A stretch of 64,000 nucleotides of DNA from Eutrigla gurnardus (GCA_963514095.1 OY741272.1:28407188-28471187); one strand, 5' to 3'. Positions 32,613-44,678 are shown, counted from the stretch's first letter. Made by a program: numbers and translations. Notes: generated by a model from the letters alone, not told the origin.

Positions 32613-32859
32613 ATGAGTAAGGCCGGTGGCGATGAAGGCGGCGGCGGCGGCGGCGAGGAAGCAGCCGAGCAGCTGGAGGATAAGACTCAGAGTAAACTGA
32701 GTGCTGCCTCTAGCGGACAGGGCTGGACCAAAGTCAGCTGCCCCTGCTGCAGATCGGAGCGCGTCGAGCCGCTGGTCCTGGTGCAGCTCGGAGAGAAGGT
32801 TCGCCCGGAGACGAAGAGGTGGCTCATCAAAGCGATCGGAGCATCTCAGAAAGATGGAG
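32613..32859 (+). CDS. ano10: ano10 exon with start codon
   Basis: The ATG in GCATGAG opens 82 codons plus one base. A run of Gly/Glu (GGGGGGEEAAE) is followed by the family motif RPETKRWLIKAIG and ends KDGG at GGAG|GTGAGG. The Gly run is (GGC)n-encoded and may vary in length. Confidence 0.9.
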
Positions 32860-33411
32860 GTGAGGGTTCGAGCTGCAAGAGGAAAAATTGCGTTTGCATG
32901 CCAGCTGGCAAAATAAATAAATATAATAAAATTATTCCTATGTAAATGAAGGTCAGAGGTGGTTTATATTTAAATAGGAGGGGAAAAAATACATATCATT
33001 TCAATATTCTAACTACTTTATTTGGGCTTGAATGGATAATTTGTTGGATTAGTTCATTTCCATTTTGTCTTCATTTTTGGACACACTTTGTAGAGAGTGT
33101 CCAAAAAACACCAAATATGTCTGAATCTTTGTGGGAAATGTGAATTACACACGAGTCACAAGAATATTTTAATTTGACGGAATCGTGTAATTGTAACTGC
33201 GAACATACAGTCTTCTCTTCTTGGCTCTTATGAGTGTTTTTATTTCTCTCCATATTCGGGCTCCTTTCATATTTTCTTCTATGCCGATGACACTCGAAAT
33301 GATCTTTCTAAGGAACAGTTAAAGACACCATGTTTTGTATCTTTGAAAGCTACAAGTTCTTTAGAAGTAAACAGTTGCATTAAGCTATAAAGCTAAAGCT
33401 ACACACATGGA

Positions 33412-33489
<78 letters not shown>

Positions 33490-36400
33490 CTGGCACTTGT
33501 ACAATAAAGTTTAGTTTTGTTCTTCTGGTTGAAAACAGAAGTCAGATTGCATGGCTTGATTACATTTTAAATATATATATAATGCTTTATAACTTGAGTA
33601 CATTTCAGAGCCTGTACTTTTTCAGTTTTACTTTAATAAAGAAGATGAATCAGTACTTCTACCAAGTATCTGTACTTGTACTTGAGTATAGAACGTCTGT
33701 ACTTTGGACACCTTTGACTCTCTCACCCCTAGGTGCTGCATTACTGGCCCACCCGGGCGAGGACGCCGGTGGTGACATCATCGTGGTCTCCGCCCCACGT
33801 TGTACGTTACTCAAAGCCACCGAAGAGTTGGGTTTATGTAAGACTTACCGCAGCGGGGACATGGAGGCCTTCTCCGACAGTGACAGAGACAACTTTAAAG
33901 ATTCAGGTACTTTGAATGTACTTTACATGTAACCATGAAGCGAGAGGACATTAACCGGAGTTGTTTGATGCAATATTAACAACACAAAGATGTTCACAAT
34001 GGTTGATCTTGGTAAGCAAGTTAAGCATTATCATCGCAATACTTACTTTACCAGTTGTTACACCGGCTGTATCTTTTGGATAAAAAAAAAACTAAAACTC
34101 ACAGTCATTCTCGCAGTCTATAAAGGGATGATGTTATATTGCCCCTGTAATCTAACATCCTGTTTCTAAGCCATAAAAATGAAAGCTACACACACTCAGT
34201 CTGGCAGTTGCACACTGAAGTTCAGTTTTGTATTTTTTACCCAAAGCACATCGTAAATGTCCAGTGAAAATCACATAGGTCCAATTTTGGTACATTTTTC
34301 AGGAAAAACTGGAGGATTAAATGTAATATCCCTGTTCTTAAGTTAAATAAACCATTAAAAACCCATCTGAAAAATGCAATGAAGTGCTTTAAACTGTCAT
34401 TCTCCCTGCTGGCCACCAGGGGGGGACTCCTCTCTGCAGGGCCGGCCCTAGGACTTTGGAGGCCCTAAGCAAGATTTTGTTTGTGGCCCCAAAACGAGCA
34501 CAGGGCAACCACCAAATCACACGCACTGCTCGTAATTGAATTAAAACATTAAAGCCAGACTCCTATTCATGTTATTGCTTGGCCTGTAGCTACAACACAT
34601 ACTATTGATGTGATGTGTGAATGAGTGTATACCCCAAGAAACTATCATTCACATTATACACAGATGTTAATTATTGTTATAGTTTATTTTTTTCTCTTTT
34701 CAAGTATAGTGAGGGGGCTAGTGAGCTTTTGACAAAAATGTGCATCCTAAAATAAAATGGATTGACTATATAATATCACAAAAGAGTTTTGCTTATTTGA
34801 CACATTGAACTGCCTGCAAGAGTCTGTTCATAGTCCATTCTTGATTAAAAGCTGTGTTTTCACCGTCTACTTTTCACATCTCTTGACACGCAGCCAGCAG
34901 AGAGCCCTCGTCATCCCCGCCCCCAGCTGCAGTGTTGAGATTGACTGCCCGGCTAGCTTACAGGCTAGCTTGCTTATGTATTATTACGTTTAATAACCCC
35001 CTGCTTATAAGTGTTGCCGACATATCGGACACAACACTAAAGTGCTCTCACAATGCTATTTTTTTTTTACAATAGCTGCAATGCAGCGTGCTAGCAAGCA
35101 AAACGGCAGATTGCTCCAGTTAATTCACTGAGATTAAACAGTCACATTATAACATACCTTTATCTTGTGCTCTTCTCTCCATCTCCATCTTTTTTTTCTT
35201 CCGTCCTTCAGCACCACTCTTAAATTTTCTTTTAGGAGCCATAATGCTGTTTTCCCAGTCAGACCAGCAAGTATACAAAGCCAAGGGCTTAATAAAGATC
35301 GGAACGTTACATTACCCATAATGCCCCGGCTGCGGTGCCGTGTCACCATGGTTACGCACGAAGCAGCAAGTCACAAACTGACTTTATTGGTTTATTTTTT
35401 CACTCCTGTGTATTTTCCCTGTATAGTTTGCTAATAATACGTCAGTTTAAATTGATATGTTACCGTGATTTGTTGTATTGGAATAAAGAGAGGGACAAAA
35501 TGCAAAACACATTGATCGTGTGGCCCCCTCTGGTGGTTGTGGCCCTAAACAACCGCATAGAGTGTTTATGCCAGCGGCCGGCCCTGCCTCTCTGGTTGTA
35601 TAGAAGTCTATGAGAAAATGGTCCTACTTCTCTCTGCTGGCCACCAGGGGGCGACTCCTCTCTGGTTGTATAGAAGTCTATGAGAAAATGGTCCTACTTC
35701 TCTCTTGATGTATTATCTCAGTAAACATTGTAAACATGAGTTTATGGTCTCAATCTCTAGTTTCAAGTCTTCTTCAATCCAGCATGATGTTCATTTAGTA
35801 CATTATGGTCCATTTAGAGTCCACCAGACCAGAAAGCAGGGGATGCTTTAGAGGGCGGAGCTTACCTGCTGATTGACAGATCACTACCACACTACCAGTG
35901 CTAGTTAGCTACTAAGATTACTGTTTGTGTTTGTATTCATGTGTGTGTCTATGAATGTGTGTGACAGACAACATGGAGGTGTTCCTGACTCTGGCCGAGC
36001 GGCAGTACATAGTGAAGTACGAGCTGGACGGTCTGCGGGCGCAAAGAGACCTGAGGATCCCTGGTCTGCCCGACAGCTTCACACTGCATCGCCGTGACAA
36101 CATCTGTGAGCACCCTTTCATACAATGAATCATCACTTAGCTGCTTTCTCTTTCACCCATGTGCTCAGGTCACTCCGGGTTGTGAGCGTTACTTTGTCAC
36201 ATGTGAACCAGTGAATGTCATTGCAGGGCAGAAGCTCGGGTCAGCTGGTGTTATTGTGGACACAATTCCCCTCCACAACCCGGACAAACTGAAGGATCTG
36301 AGCGAGGCCTGGTACGCAGGGAATCAGCTGGCTCAGCCGCTGGGTGGGTCTACCACATGACACATGCAGAAACTGATGCAAAAATATTTATAAATGTATT

Positions 36401-39400
36401 AGACATGCCAGAGTGGAGGCTTACCTCCATGTAGTCAAATTTCATCAGTCATGGCTGAAATAGTCCCAGATATGCCAGGAAACCCAAACACCATCCTGTC
36501 TGAGTTCATAACTGCTGTATTTTATAAGAGGTAGATACTTTGTATACAATAGTCCCGTACAAAAAATTGCCTTGCGTTTGGTGTGTGACTTAAACGATGC
36601 AGGTACTTATACCAGCCACCTGTCTGCTGCTTCATCCAGATTCCGTTAATGAGTATTTTGGAAGCTCTGTGGCTTTCTACTTCAGCTTCCTTGACTTCTA
36701 CACCTGGTCTCTGCTCCCACCGGCGATCCTGGGCCTGTCCATCACATACTTCTCAGGTAAGGGGTCTTTAGAAAACAGGTTCAAGTTATTGGCTTCACGC
36801 TAAGTTTGACAACGTCTTGTTGCCCCATCACAGGAGAGGTTCAGAAGGAGATGGACGAGTCGGTCTCGGGCTCGCCGGTCACAAGTGTCGAAGACGACTC
36901 GGGACAGACTGTTGGCGGTTTCATGATCCAGGCGGTCTTCAGCATGCTTTGGTCAACTGTGGTTATGGAGCTGTGGAAGCGTCGGAGCTCCTCACTGTCC
37001 TACCGCTGGGGGACCATGCACCTCGCCGAGCGCTTCGCAGAGCCCCGACCCGACTTCCACGGCGAACTCGGCACCAACCCCGTCACGGGTCGCGTGGAGC
37101 CGCTGTTCCCTGAATGGCAGCGGGACCTGCGTATGGCATTGGTGTCAGTTCCAGTGGTGGGGCTGTTTCTAGGTACAACATGAGCTTTAAAGAGGACCTA
37201 TTGTGCTTTACGGCCTCTTCCCTTTCCGTTATTTCCGCTCAAAGCCTAAAGTCCACATCCAAAGGGAGTCACAGAAACTCTGCTCCTGAACAGCTGGAAA
37301 CAATTAATATCTTGCCTTTGGTGGTGTCACCAAGTAACGCATTTGCCTACAGAAGTATGTGAAATCACTCCGATGCTAGAATGTATGCTCTGCTCTTTAA
37401 AAAGCCTGTCCTGTCACGTCTCTTTCTGCAGGCTTGGTGGTTCTGGGAATGGTGTGTTTCTACTGGGGGGAGGCCCAGGTACAGCAGCTCCACACAGACT
37501 GGGACTCCATGCTGTCTCAGACTTTGCTTTTCATGCCCTCGGTGCTTCACATCGTCTATACAAACGTACTGGCGACTGTTTACAGGATGGCGGCAAAGTC
37601 TTTGACTGAATATGGTAAGTGAGACGGACAGGGGGATGCCATGGGGAGAATGCAAGCAGAGTTAGCATTGAGAAAGCATTGTAGTGCTATCTGAATGTAG
37701 AGTGAGAATTATTATTCTTTATAGTGGACTCAAAACATTCCAAAATTCATTTGGAAAAGGAGTCCACAACAGATGGCAACAAGACAAATTATTACAACAA
37801 TGGACATTTAATTTCCCTTATATTTCCCTTTAGAGAACCACAGAGAGCAATCTGCCTTCGAGAACCATCTGACAGCCAAAGTCTTGGTGGTTAGTTCCTC
37901 CTCGCCTCGCCACTGCCCTCCAACCATTAGATCCTCTTAACCCAGCAAACTCTCTAACCAAGCTCTTGTCTCTCTTCCCCCAGTTCACCTTCTTCAACTA
38001 CTTTGCGGTGCTCTTCCACATAGCATTCTTCAAGCAGGATGTGCCTCTGCTACGTAAGGTAAACGCCAAGCTCCACAAGTTGATTTCAGTTTTGTTTATA
38101 TATAGCCCCAAAACACAGCGTACAACATCCTCTGTGCCGGGACCCTTCATCAAAAAGGGGTAAAAAAAAGGAAGAAACCTCAGTGAATGAGCTCAGTGTA
38201 TCATAGAAAGTCCCCCAGAAGTCTGGGCCTCTAGCACCTTAACTAAGGGGTGGTCCAAGCCTGAGCCAGCCCTTAGTTAAGCTGCCATATCCCTAGACTG
38301 TCCAGGAACTAGCTCAGTGTATCAAAGAAAGTCCCCAAGCAGTCTAAGCCTATAGCAGCTTAACAAAGGGTTGGTCCAATACAAGCCTGAGCCAGCCCTT
38401 AGTTAAGCTGCTATAGACCTAGACTGTGGCAAAACTGCTGCGGATGAAGGAAAAAAAGGTTCCTGAGTAACAATAAGTTCACATATTCTCTTTTTCTGTC
38501 TGCAGCGTTTAGCGTCTTTGCTGATAATAACCCAGGTGTTGAACCAGGTGACAGAGGTGGCCATACCCTTCCTGGTGGATCGGTTCATCAGCGCCCCCCA
38601 TAGGACAGAGAGTGAAGACGACCCACCTGAGGACAAATTTAGAAAACAGAGCACCCTGCCTGCTTTCCCTGTGAGTGTACAGGATTCAGAATATATCACA
38701 ACTATTGTATGATAGACTAGCTTTGCTTTCATTATCTTTTTGGGCTACTTTCGACTTGTTTGACCCCGTTTCTCCACTATGAGCACCAAAGGATGCTGCT
38801 TCATACCTAATATGGACAATCTGACGATATGTTGTGCTCAGAAAAAGGCCCTTAGGAAACACTCTGGCGGTGTCTGACACCTCCTTCTGGTTTTGTCACA
38901 GGGCTTGTTTGCAGAGTACATCGAGCTCCTGGTGCAGTTTGGCTATTTGAGTCTCTTCTCCTGCGTGTTCCCTCTGACGGCCGTGTTGCTGCTTATCAAC
39001 AACCTGACGGAGATCCGATCTGACGCCTACAAGATCTGCAAGCTCTTCCGGAAACCCTTCTCTGCCCCCGTGGCTAACATGGGCGTGTGGCGGGTCAGCA
39101 GAAAAAAAGCAACAAACAAGAGAAATGAGACGCGTCCCGGTTTGTGAGTGAACAACTTTGCGTCATCCTCTTTGTGTTTCAGATCGCTTTCGAGGTCCTG
39201 AGTTTTGTCTCCGTCGTGTCCAACTGCTGGCTGCTGCTGCTGTCGCCATGGGTACGAGGGCTGAGTCAGGAGGGCGGGATGAGCAGCACCAACATCCTGC
39301 TGCTGGCGGTGTTGTTGGAGGTAAGAGAAAGGACCGAGACGTCGCATCCAGAATAATTGCACCCTGACATTTTTACCTGTATTTGTGTTTTGTGTTTGCA

Positions 39401-39862
39401 GCACGTGCTGGTCTTGGTGAAGGTGGTTTTAGCGGTGCTGATCCCTGATGAACCGGACTGGCTCCGGAAAAAACGAGAGCATATCGAGTACACATCCATG
39501 CAGGCCTTAAGAGAGCAGGTTAAACCCCTCGACCTCACTTAGAGTGTTTCTTGCTACAAGCGGACTATGTGGGTGCATAGCGCCCCCCGCAGCCACTAGG
39601 GGGTCCCCAAGCTGCAAGTTTTACATCTGCCAGGTATGGTAGGATGAATGACGGCGGACGTCATGATAGCGGTATAGCGGTAGATATGGCACCAAAACGG
39701 GCTTATCCATCTGGTGTTTGACAAAATAGCCCCCCCCCCCCCAAGGCAAGAAACAGCTCTGACCTCACATTTCATTACTCAGCATTTTTGGCGATTTTCT
39801 CTGTCATCCGTGTGAACATGTTCTTTCCTCTCTTCCAGAAACTGCATCCCGAAGAGTCTTGA
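32613..39862 (+). CDS. ano10: Anoctamin-10 (TMEM16K), complete, 14 coding exons
   Basis: Fourteen exons join in frame from ATG 32613 to TGA 39860-39862, giving 693 residues (human ANO10 has 660). Family role: a TMEM16-type membrane protein of intracellular membranes with reported scramblase activity; the human gene is mutated in recessive cerebellar ataxia. Seen: a Gly/Glu-rich start (residues 4-25), a cytosolic N-domain with RPETKRWLIKAIG and LTLAERQYIVKYEL, then about ten hydrophobic segments from residue ~230. Hallmarks include VNEYFGSSVAFYFSFLD, VMELWKRR, YRWGTM, EEPRP-like AEPRPDFHG, ENHLTAKVLV, LNQVTE and NNLTEIRSDAYKIC. The C-terminus is short and lacks a long basic tail. All introns are GT-AG. 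The order is tail-to-tail with snrk, as in human. Teleosts carry ano10 paralogues and I cannot say which this is. Confidence 0.95.
33412..33487. repeat. (CA)n microsatellite, ano10 intron
   Basis: About 37 CA units. Confidence 0.97.
33733..33906 (+). CDS. ano10: ano10 coding exon 2
   Basis: Starts after CCCCTAG. It encodes the N-domain, including LKATEELGLCKTY and FSDSDRDNFKDS. It starts after a phase-1 split codon and ends in phase 1 at TCAG|GTACTT. Confidence 0.92.
34373..35930 (+). mobile_element. CTCF-motif element, split by a hAT-like insertion
   Basis: The head at 34373-34436 carries TGGCCACCAGGGGG; the rest resumes at 35587 with one further motif unit (35638-35656), then the ~135-bp tail and GCAGGGGATGCTTTAGAGGG. 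The two parts are one element interrupted inside its 70-bp unit. Confidence 0.8.
34437..35586. mobile_element. hAT-like non-autonomous DNA transposon, 1150 bp
   Basis: Ends CAGGGCCGGCC / GGCCGGCCCTG are terminal inverted repeats (11 bp exact). Flanked on both sides by CCTCTCTG, an 8-bp target-site duplication, the length typical of hAT elements. No transposase frame inside. Confidence 0.88.
35968..36105 (+). CDS. ano10: ano10 coding exon 3
   Basis: Starts after GTGACAG. It encodes DNMEVFLTLAERQYIVKYEL and LRIPGLPDSF, the conserved dimerisation-domain segment. It ends in phase 1 at ATCT|GTGAGC. Confidence 0.93.
36227..36343 (+). CDS. ano10: ano10 coding exon 4
   Basis: Starts after TTGCAG. 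The split codon gives Trp, followed by QKLGSAGVIVDTIPLHN, matching the TSGIVIQVFPLHD block of ANO10. It ends CTGG|GTGGGT in phase 1. Confidence 0.92.
36640..36756 (+). CDS. ano10: ano10 coding exon 5 (first TM segment)
   Basis: Encodes DSVNEYFGSSVAFYFSFLDF, then WSLLPPAILGLSITYF, the first transmembrane helix. Acceptor ATCCAG, donor TCAG|GTAAGG, phase 1. Confidence 0.94.
36834..37172 (+). CDS. ano10: ano10 coding exon 6 (largest exon)
   Basis: 339 bp. An acidic loop (EVQKEMDESVSGSP) is followed by the second helix, VVMELWKRR, SYRWGTMHLAERFAEPRP, EPLFPEW and the start of the third helix. Acceptor TCACAG, donor CTAG|GTACAA. Confidence 0.95.
37432..37614 (+). CDS. ano10: ano10 coding exon 7
   Basis: Completes the third helix (GLVVLGMVCFYWG) and adds a fourth (LLFMPSVLHIVYTNVLATVY). 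Acceptor CTGCAG, donor TATG|GTAAGT, phase 1. Confidence 0.94.
37834..37889 (+). CDS. ano10: ano10 coding exon 8
   Basis: Small 56-bp exon encoding ENHREQSAFENHLTAKVLV, the conserved ENHR..ENHL motif. Acceptor CTTTAG, donor GGTG|GTTAGT, ends in phase 0. Confidence 0.92.
37984..38058 (+). CDS. ano10: ano10 coding exon 9
   Basis: 25 codons encoding FTFFNYFAVLFHIAFFKQD, a transmembrane helix, ending LLRK. Acceptor CCCCAG, donor TAAG|GTAAAC. Confidence 0.93.
38180..38430. repeat. Duplicated ~120-bp segment, ano10 intron 9
   Basis: AGCTCAGTGTATCA(T/A)AGAAAGTCCCC...GAGCCAGCCCTTAGTTAAGCTGC occurs twice in direct order, diverged. Preceded by GGAAGAAACCTCAG, a frequent fish repeat word. Confidence 0.7.
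38506..38670 (+). CDS. ano10: ano10 coding exon 10
   Basis: 55 codons. RLASLLIITQVLNQVTEVAI carries the conserved helix with NQ..E, followed by an acidic loop (SEDDPPEDKF). Acceptor CTGCAG, donor CCCT|GTGAGT. Confidence 0.93.
38902..39093 (+). CDS. ano10: ano10 coding exon 11
   Basis: 64 codons: GLFAEYIELLVQFGYLSLFS, then a helix and NNLTEIRSDAYKIC, the strongest anoctamin signature, ending MGVWR. Acceptor TCACAG; donor CGG|GTCAGC is weak, and read-through would add a few residues before a stop at 39145. Confidence 0.94.
39183..39320 (+). CDS. ano10: ano10 coding exon 12
   Basis: 46 codons starting IAFEVLSFVSVVSNCW, a hydrophobic helix, ending LLLAVLLE. Acceptor TTTCAG, donor GGAG|GTAAGA. 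Confidence 0.94.
39402..39518 (+). CDS. ano10: ano10 coding exon 13
   Basis: 39 codons: the last helix (HVLVLVKVVLAVLIPDEPDW), then the basic/acidic KKREHIEYTSMQALREQ. Acceptor TTGCAG, donor GCAG|GTTAAA. Confidence 0.94.
39839..39862 (+). CDS. ano10: ano10 terminal coding exon
   Basis: Seven residues (KLHPEES) and TGA after TTCCAG. This matches the ..QQ(M)KL start of the human tail, but the extended human C-terminus is absent. Confidence 0.8.
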   Translation, partial: KLHPEES

Positions 39863-41432
39863 TTGCATTTCAAAGCCTTGAAGATAGTACCAATGTCAGT
39901 GTTGTGTGGACCCGCAGAGGAGAAGGACCCACAATGCATTCTGCTGTGCCTCCTTGTACACTTTAGTTAACACAAGGCTGCTGCTGCAACGCTCATATGA
40001 CCATCTACACTGCAAGTGCAATTCAAACAGCTGCTACAAGTGTTTTTTGTAAATATTAGCCTGCGAATGGAAAGTATTTCTCACGTGTGCAGTGCCTTTC
40101 AAACTGACTGTGTTCTGACAAACTTTTCACTGGTTTTCACAGGGTTTGGCCAGATAGGTAGACGGAGTTTGTTTGTTTTTTTGATTACCGAATGATAACC
40201 TACAGTTGGCGATCGGGGTTCATAATTAGAGGACAGTTTCATCACTGGATGGATTATATGTTAGATCTAGTAGGAAGAGTGCAAATCTAAAAGTCTGTAA
40301 GTGTACAACACAAAAAGCAATTTTGTATTTCACATTCTGCCCCTTTAATAACTTTTATATTTACTTTTGAAAGGATTGGCTCGTATCATCACCAAACAGT
40401 GCACTTCCACTCACCTCAACAACGCATTTTAGCACCTTTAAGCTCATTGTTTTGGTTTTCTGGCCCAAAGCGTTGCCGTTTTGATCGTCTCATCAGGCTG
40501 AAGTCAGCTATTTTCCAGCAAACCCGCTGTATGCTACCAAACAGAAGACTTGCAGGTGAACATAATGGAGCATTTAGCATATTGACCTCGGGAGAAGGTG
40601 GAGACCATAAACAGAGCTAAAAATCCTAAAAAAAAATGCTAATGTTGCTCCATAACTGCTGGGAAAACGTTTATTAACAAGTTAGCAATGTCAACATTAT
40701 AAAGGGTATATATACATTAGTGTATAATATATATGTTGCATTCATAATGTGTTATCCTGCCCCCAAGTGGACAAAAACTGTATTTGCAGCTTTACTTTCA
40801 GAAAAGTAAAAGTAGGTGAGTTTAGTCAGTGTTGACAATGAAAAAAGTCCGATACTGAGTCCTTACAGAGGGATGTAACAGTGGAGTATTTTACAAAATG
40901 TATTTACGAATGTTGGGTTTATTATGTTATTATGTTTAATTCACTTTCTTGTTGAATTGATGTTTAAGAATTTGTTAAAATATAAGATTTGCCTCCGTTT
41001 GAGTAGTTCGTAGAGAATGTTGCCCTCTCCTTAAATAAGTAAGGCTACAGGACTATGAACACACTCAATTATGTAGGAAGATTTGCATTGAAAGTGATGA
41101 GGAGCTACCAAAGAACCGCTATGTGCTTTTTGCTATCAGAACTGTTTTGAGTTTTTGTGATGTGGATTTGAGGCTTTGGTTGGACCTGCCAACATGAATG
41201 ACTGCTGGACTTCACTGCGCTGCAACAACTCACTCACTCTATAGTCTTCACGTGTAAAACCATGGATGTGCAGATTAATCCACCATTTCTTCCACACTGG
41301 TTCAACCGCGGCACATTGTTTAAGTTATTGATGTTTTGGAAGTAGTATTCTCTCCAGCCACCAGGGGGCACTGTTACCCCTTCCATGTGACTCCACATGC
41401 AGCTTTCCACAAGCCCTGGCGGTTGTACCGAG

Positions 41433-41490
<58 letters not shown>

Positions 41491-41545
41491 GGCTGGATGT
41501 TTTTCCTGGTTGTCCTGCAATAAAACTCACAAAAAGGAAACTAGT
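39863..41545 (+). other. ano10: Probable ano10 3' untranslated region
   Basis: Sequence from the stop to an AATAAA at 41519-41524, just after a (GT)n tract. It includes a CTCF-like motif at about 41353-41371. The end is inferred from the signal only. Confidence 0.45.
41431..41489. repeat. (GT)n microsatellite near the ano10 poly(A) site
   Basis: GT tract with one CGA interruption, about 30 bp before AATAAA. Confidence 0.93.
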
Positions 41546-42270
41546 TGTTTTACCGTGTCTTCTCTTTATGATGAGTTATTTGGTGAAAGGAATCGGCCTT
41601 TCCAACCCTATACCATGACTTTTTCCATGACTTTTTAAGACAAACTAAATGATGATGTTTTTCATTACTTTTTTCAACATTCTATACGATGACTTTTTTC
41701 ATGACGTTTTCCACAAACTATACGAGGACTTTTTTGCAGAACTTCTTTTCAACCTTCTATATTATGACTTTTTTCAATACTTTTTCGTCAAACTGTACTT
41801 CGTTCGTCATTCTTTATTATGGTCATCGAAGTCCAAAAGTCACAGTATAGTATGCCGAAGATGGCCATGGCTCAAGTTACCACAGGTCACATGGGATGCA
41901 TGCAAGTTGCTCTTAGAGGCCGAAGCCTATACAATATAGAATGTTCATGAATCTTGATCAAGTGCATTTAGCTGATACTACTGCTGTACATATGTGAGTA
42001 AATAATAATAGTGTGGCATTGCTACTTTAATTGCTTCAACGATCTGATTGCCGCTGGTCGTACTGTAGTTGGTGATTTTGTTTTTGCATTGTGTTCCTCC
42101 TCCCATGAACATTTGGCTTGTCGTCATGTGTCAGAATATCCGAGAAACACAAATGACTTCACCGGGTCCCCGAGGCAAAAACAAAATGTGGGGTCCTATT
42201 GATCCACCATCCCCACCCACTTTGCATGTATCCTATTACCTCCCAATCCACTGGATATCATACTTTGGGG
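41546..42270. other. ano10/snrk convergent intergenic region
   Basis: Contains an imperfect tandem of ATGACTTTTTTCATGACTTT-like words (41616-41800). Otherwise nothing recognised. Confidence 0.5.
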
Positions 42271-43518
42271 CAGTGCACATTTATTGACACGCAACCTGTG
42301 TTGCCTGGTTGGTAATCCAGCCTCGTCCAGAAGGGGGATATTTAGTTTCTGTTGTGTATGGGAGAAAATCAGCACACAACCGTCATCCTGTTGATTTGAT
42401 CCGTTTTAATAAATAAATACAGAAAAATAAGTTCATGGTTCCGTGGAGACGTGGTCCTAGTTACAATGCAGGTCAGTAGACACACTGAGGACAGGAACAA
42501 ACAATGGAATTTTATCCCTCTTCTGCACAGATTTGGTGCTTCCATCGCTGATTAAATATAAACGATAAGCCGATTTAACATCCGCTCCTCGTACAGGAGG
42601 CGACAGCCCGAAATCCAATCTGTTGTACCCATGAAGCGACTGAGAGGAATATACGTTTACTGAGCCATACGAGGAAGATGTAGCTTATTGTAGAGCTTTG
42701 GTCTTCTTTAACTTTTACAAAAGTTCTTGTTTCAAAAGAGAGGGGAAAACAAATACAGTGAAAATACAGAGGCATTGAATGGTAAAAACAAAAGATAATA
42801 CCACATGGAGGGACGCCTCGGCTACATAATAACATCACATCCATCAGTCCAAAGAAAACCTCCAGCTACAGTAGTCGCACTTCATCACTCGGTGGGTGAA
42901 CAATGTCCCGTCAGAGCCAAGACACACGGAGGTATATCGTGATAAATAACAGTAACAACATGCACAAAGTCGCATATCTCCCCAGAGAATCAATATCTTT
43001 GTCACGTTATATATTAAAAAAAATAAAATAAATCCACACATCCAAAATAAAACTTGTTCTGAGCAAATATTAAAAATGGCGGATTCAAAATAAAAATACC
43101 ATGGAAGACCTGCATCCCAATCGTATTACACAAGAGTGTTAGGACAACGTTGTTATTTATCAATTAGACATTATGATGAACAGAAAATAATATCCCCATC
43201 ATCATCATCATCATCTTCGGCTTATATTACACAGCATCGTATCATATAACAGTCTTTAATGGAGCTTATATAGCGAAGCAGGCTGTGCAAAGGGAAGAGA
43301 GGAAGGAGTGCTGGTTCCAAAGCTCGCTCTAATTCATATATTATAAAATATGAAACCGTGGATCTAGCGAGGGCTTTTTTAGAGCTGACACAGTGGCCAT
43401 GCATGTCCCGTATGAAACCCATCCCATCCTTGTAGGCACCGTTTTAAAAACTAACAGACCGACCATAGCTTATTCAAGAAGTCATGTCTGCCTCTTTTCT
43501 TCCGGTCTCCTTCCTTCA

Positions 43519-43815
43519 GGTCCAGGACCAGTTTCTAACCACAGGTCCAGGACCAGTTTCTAAACCGCAGGTCCAGGACCAGTTTCTAACCACAGGTCCA
43601 GGACCAGTTTCTAAACCGCAGGTCCAGGACCAGTTTCTAACCACAGGTCCAGGACCAGTTTCTAAACCACAGGTCCAGGACCAGTTTCTAAGCCACAGGT
43701 CCAGTTTCTAACCACAGGTCCAGGACCAGTTTCTAAACCATAGGTCCAGGATCAGTTTCTAACCACAGGTCCAGGACCAGTTTCTAAACCGCAGGTCCAG
43801 TTTCTAACCACAGGT
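43519..43815. repeat. Minisatellite, 27-28-bp unit GGTCCAGGACCAGTTTCTAA
   Basis: About eleven units alternating CCACA and ACCGCA endings, giving a ~55-bp higher-order period. The core GGTCCAGGACC is itself near-palindromic. Confidence 0.93.
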
Positions 43816-43896
43816 CACATCGACGACAGCAGCAAATGCATGAGGTTCTACTAAAGTGTGCGTGTTTACACCAAATCCCCCCCCCAAAAAAATATT

Positions 43897-44410
43897 CAGA
43901 CTATGTGGAGGAACCAGAGACTGTCTGTGGTCCCCCAGAGGTCTAGATAGTAGCTCAGAGACCAGACCAGACTATGTGGAGGAACCAGAGACTGTCTGTG
44001 GTCCAAACAACAAGGTCTCTGCTGTATTTATGTCTAGATGACCTTATTTGGAGTGTTGATGGAGCAGCTACAATGTTAGCGTAGCCTAGCACCATCAACC
44101 AGACTCCATTCAGAAAACCAGCGTTTTAAAAGTACTTAGGTCTGTCTGCAAGACCACAAGCTAACAAAGCATGACTCAGCACTTTTTACTGATCACCATC
44201 ATGATGGAGTTGTTTCGGCATCATTTTTATCTGTTTATTGGAGTTAAATTGCAACAAATCTTGGGTTCATACTGCTGTAGTAAACCAGCCGATGTGTTTC
44301 TTGCTCCTCTGGATGATGTCATGAACTCAGACAGGACGCCGTTTGTTTTTCCCGGCGTATCTGGGACTTTCACAACACGCAGAAAGCAGCAATTCTGGTG
44401 ATTTCAGCCG
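43897..44410 (-). mobile_element. 81-bp-unit dispersed element copy
   Basis: Two units, then the shared body (GTCTCTGCTGTATTTATGTC ... TAGTAAACCAGCCGA ... GTATCTGGGACTTTCACAAC). Same orientation as 23513 and 63380. Confidence 0.85.
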
Positions 44411-44678
44411 TCGGTGTCTACGATGGAGGTAAGCCCCGCCTCCCTCTCTGGTCGACTAGCGCCAGTGACAGGAAAGAACAACAACAACCGATCCCTGGGG
44501 TCAAACTTCGCTGGCGTGTTTGGTGTGTGTTTACTGTGCTGTACACCGTCTCGAGCTCAACACAAATGTTTGTTACGTGAGCACTGGGACGCTAGAACCC
44601 AGTGTTTGGGGGTGTGAAGCTGTACACTCTCTCTGCAGCAGGTAGACCAGCGTTTGGTCCGTCTGCACAGGTCCGGTT

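Larger units (their letters stand above)
42270..44678 (-). other. snrk: Possible snrk 3' untranslated region
   Basis: Downstream of the snrk stop on the minus strand, with no coding signal and low repeat content between 42400 and 43480. A minus-strand AATAAA lies at 42280-42285. It contains a 27-28-bp minisatellite (43519-43815) and a dispersed element copy (43897-44400). The extent is uncertain. Confidence 0.3.

Noticed and set aside
43519..43815. CRISPR-like regular repeats
   Set aside because: Direct minisatellite without unique spacers, in a vertebrate genome.
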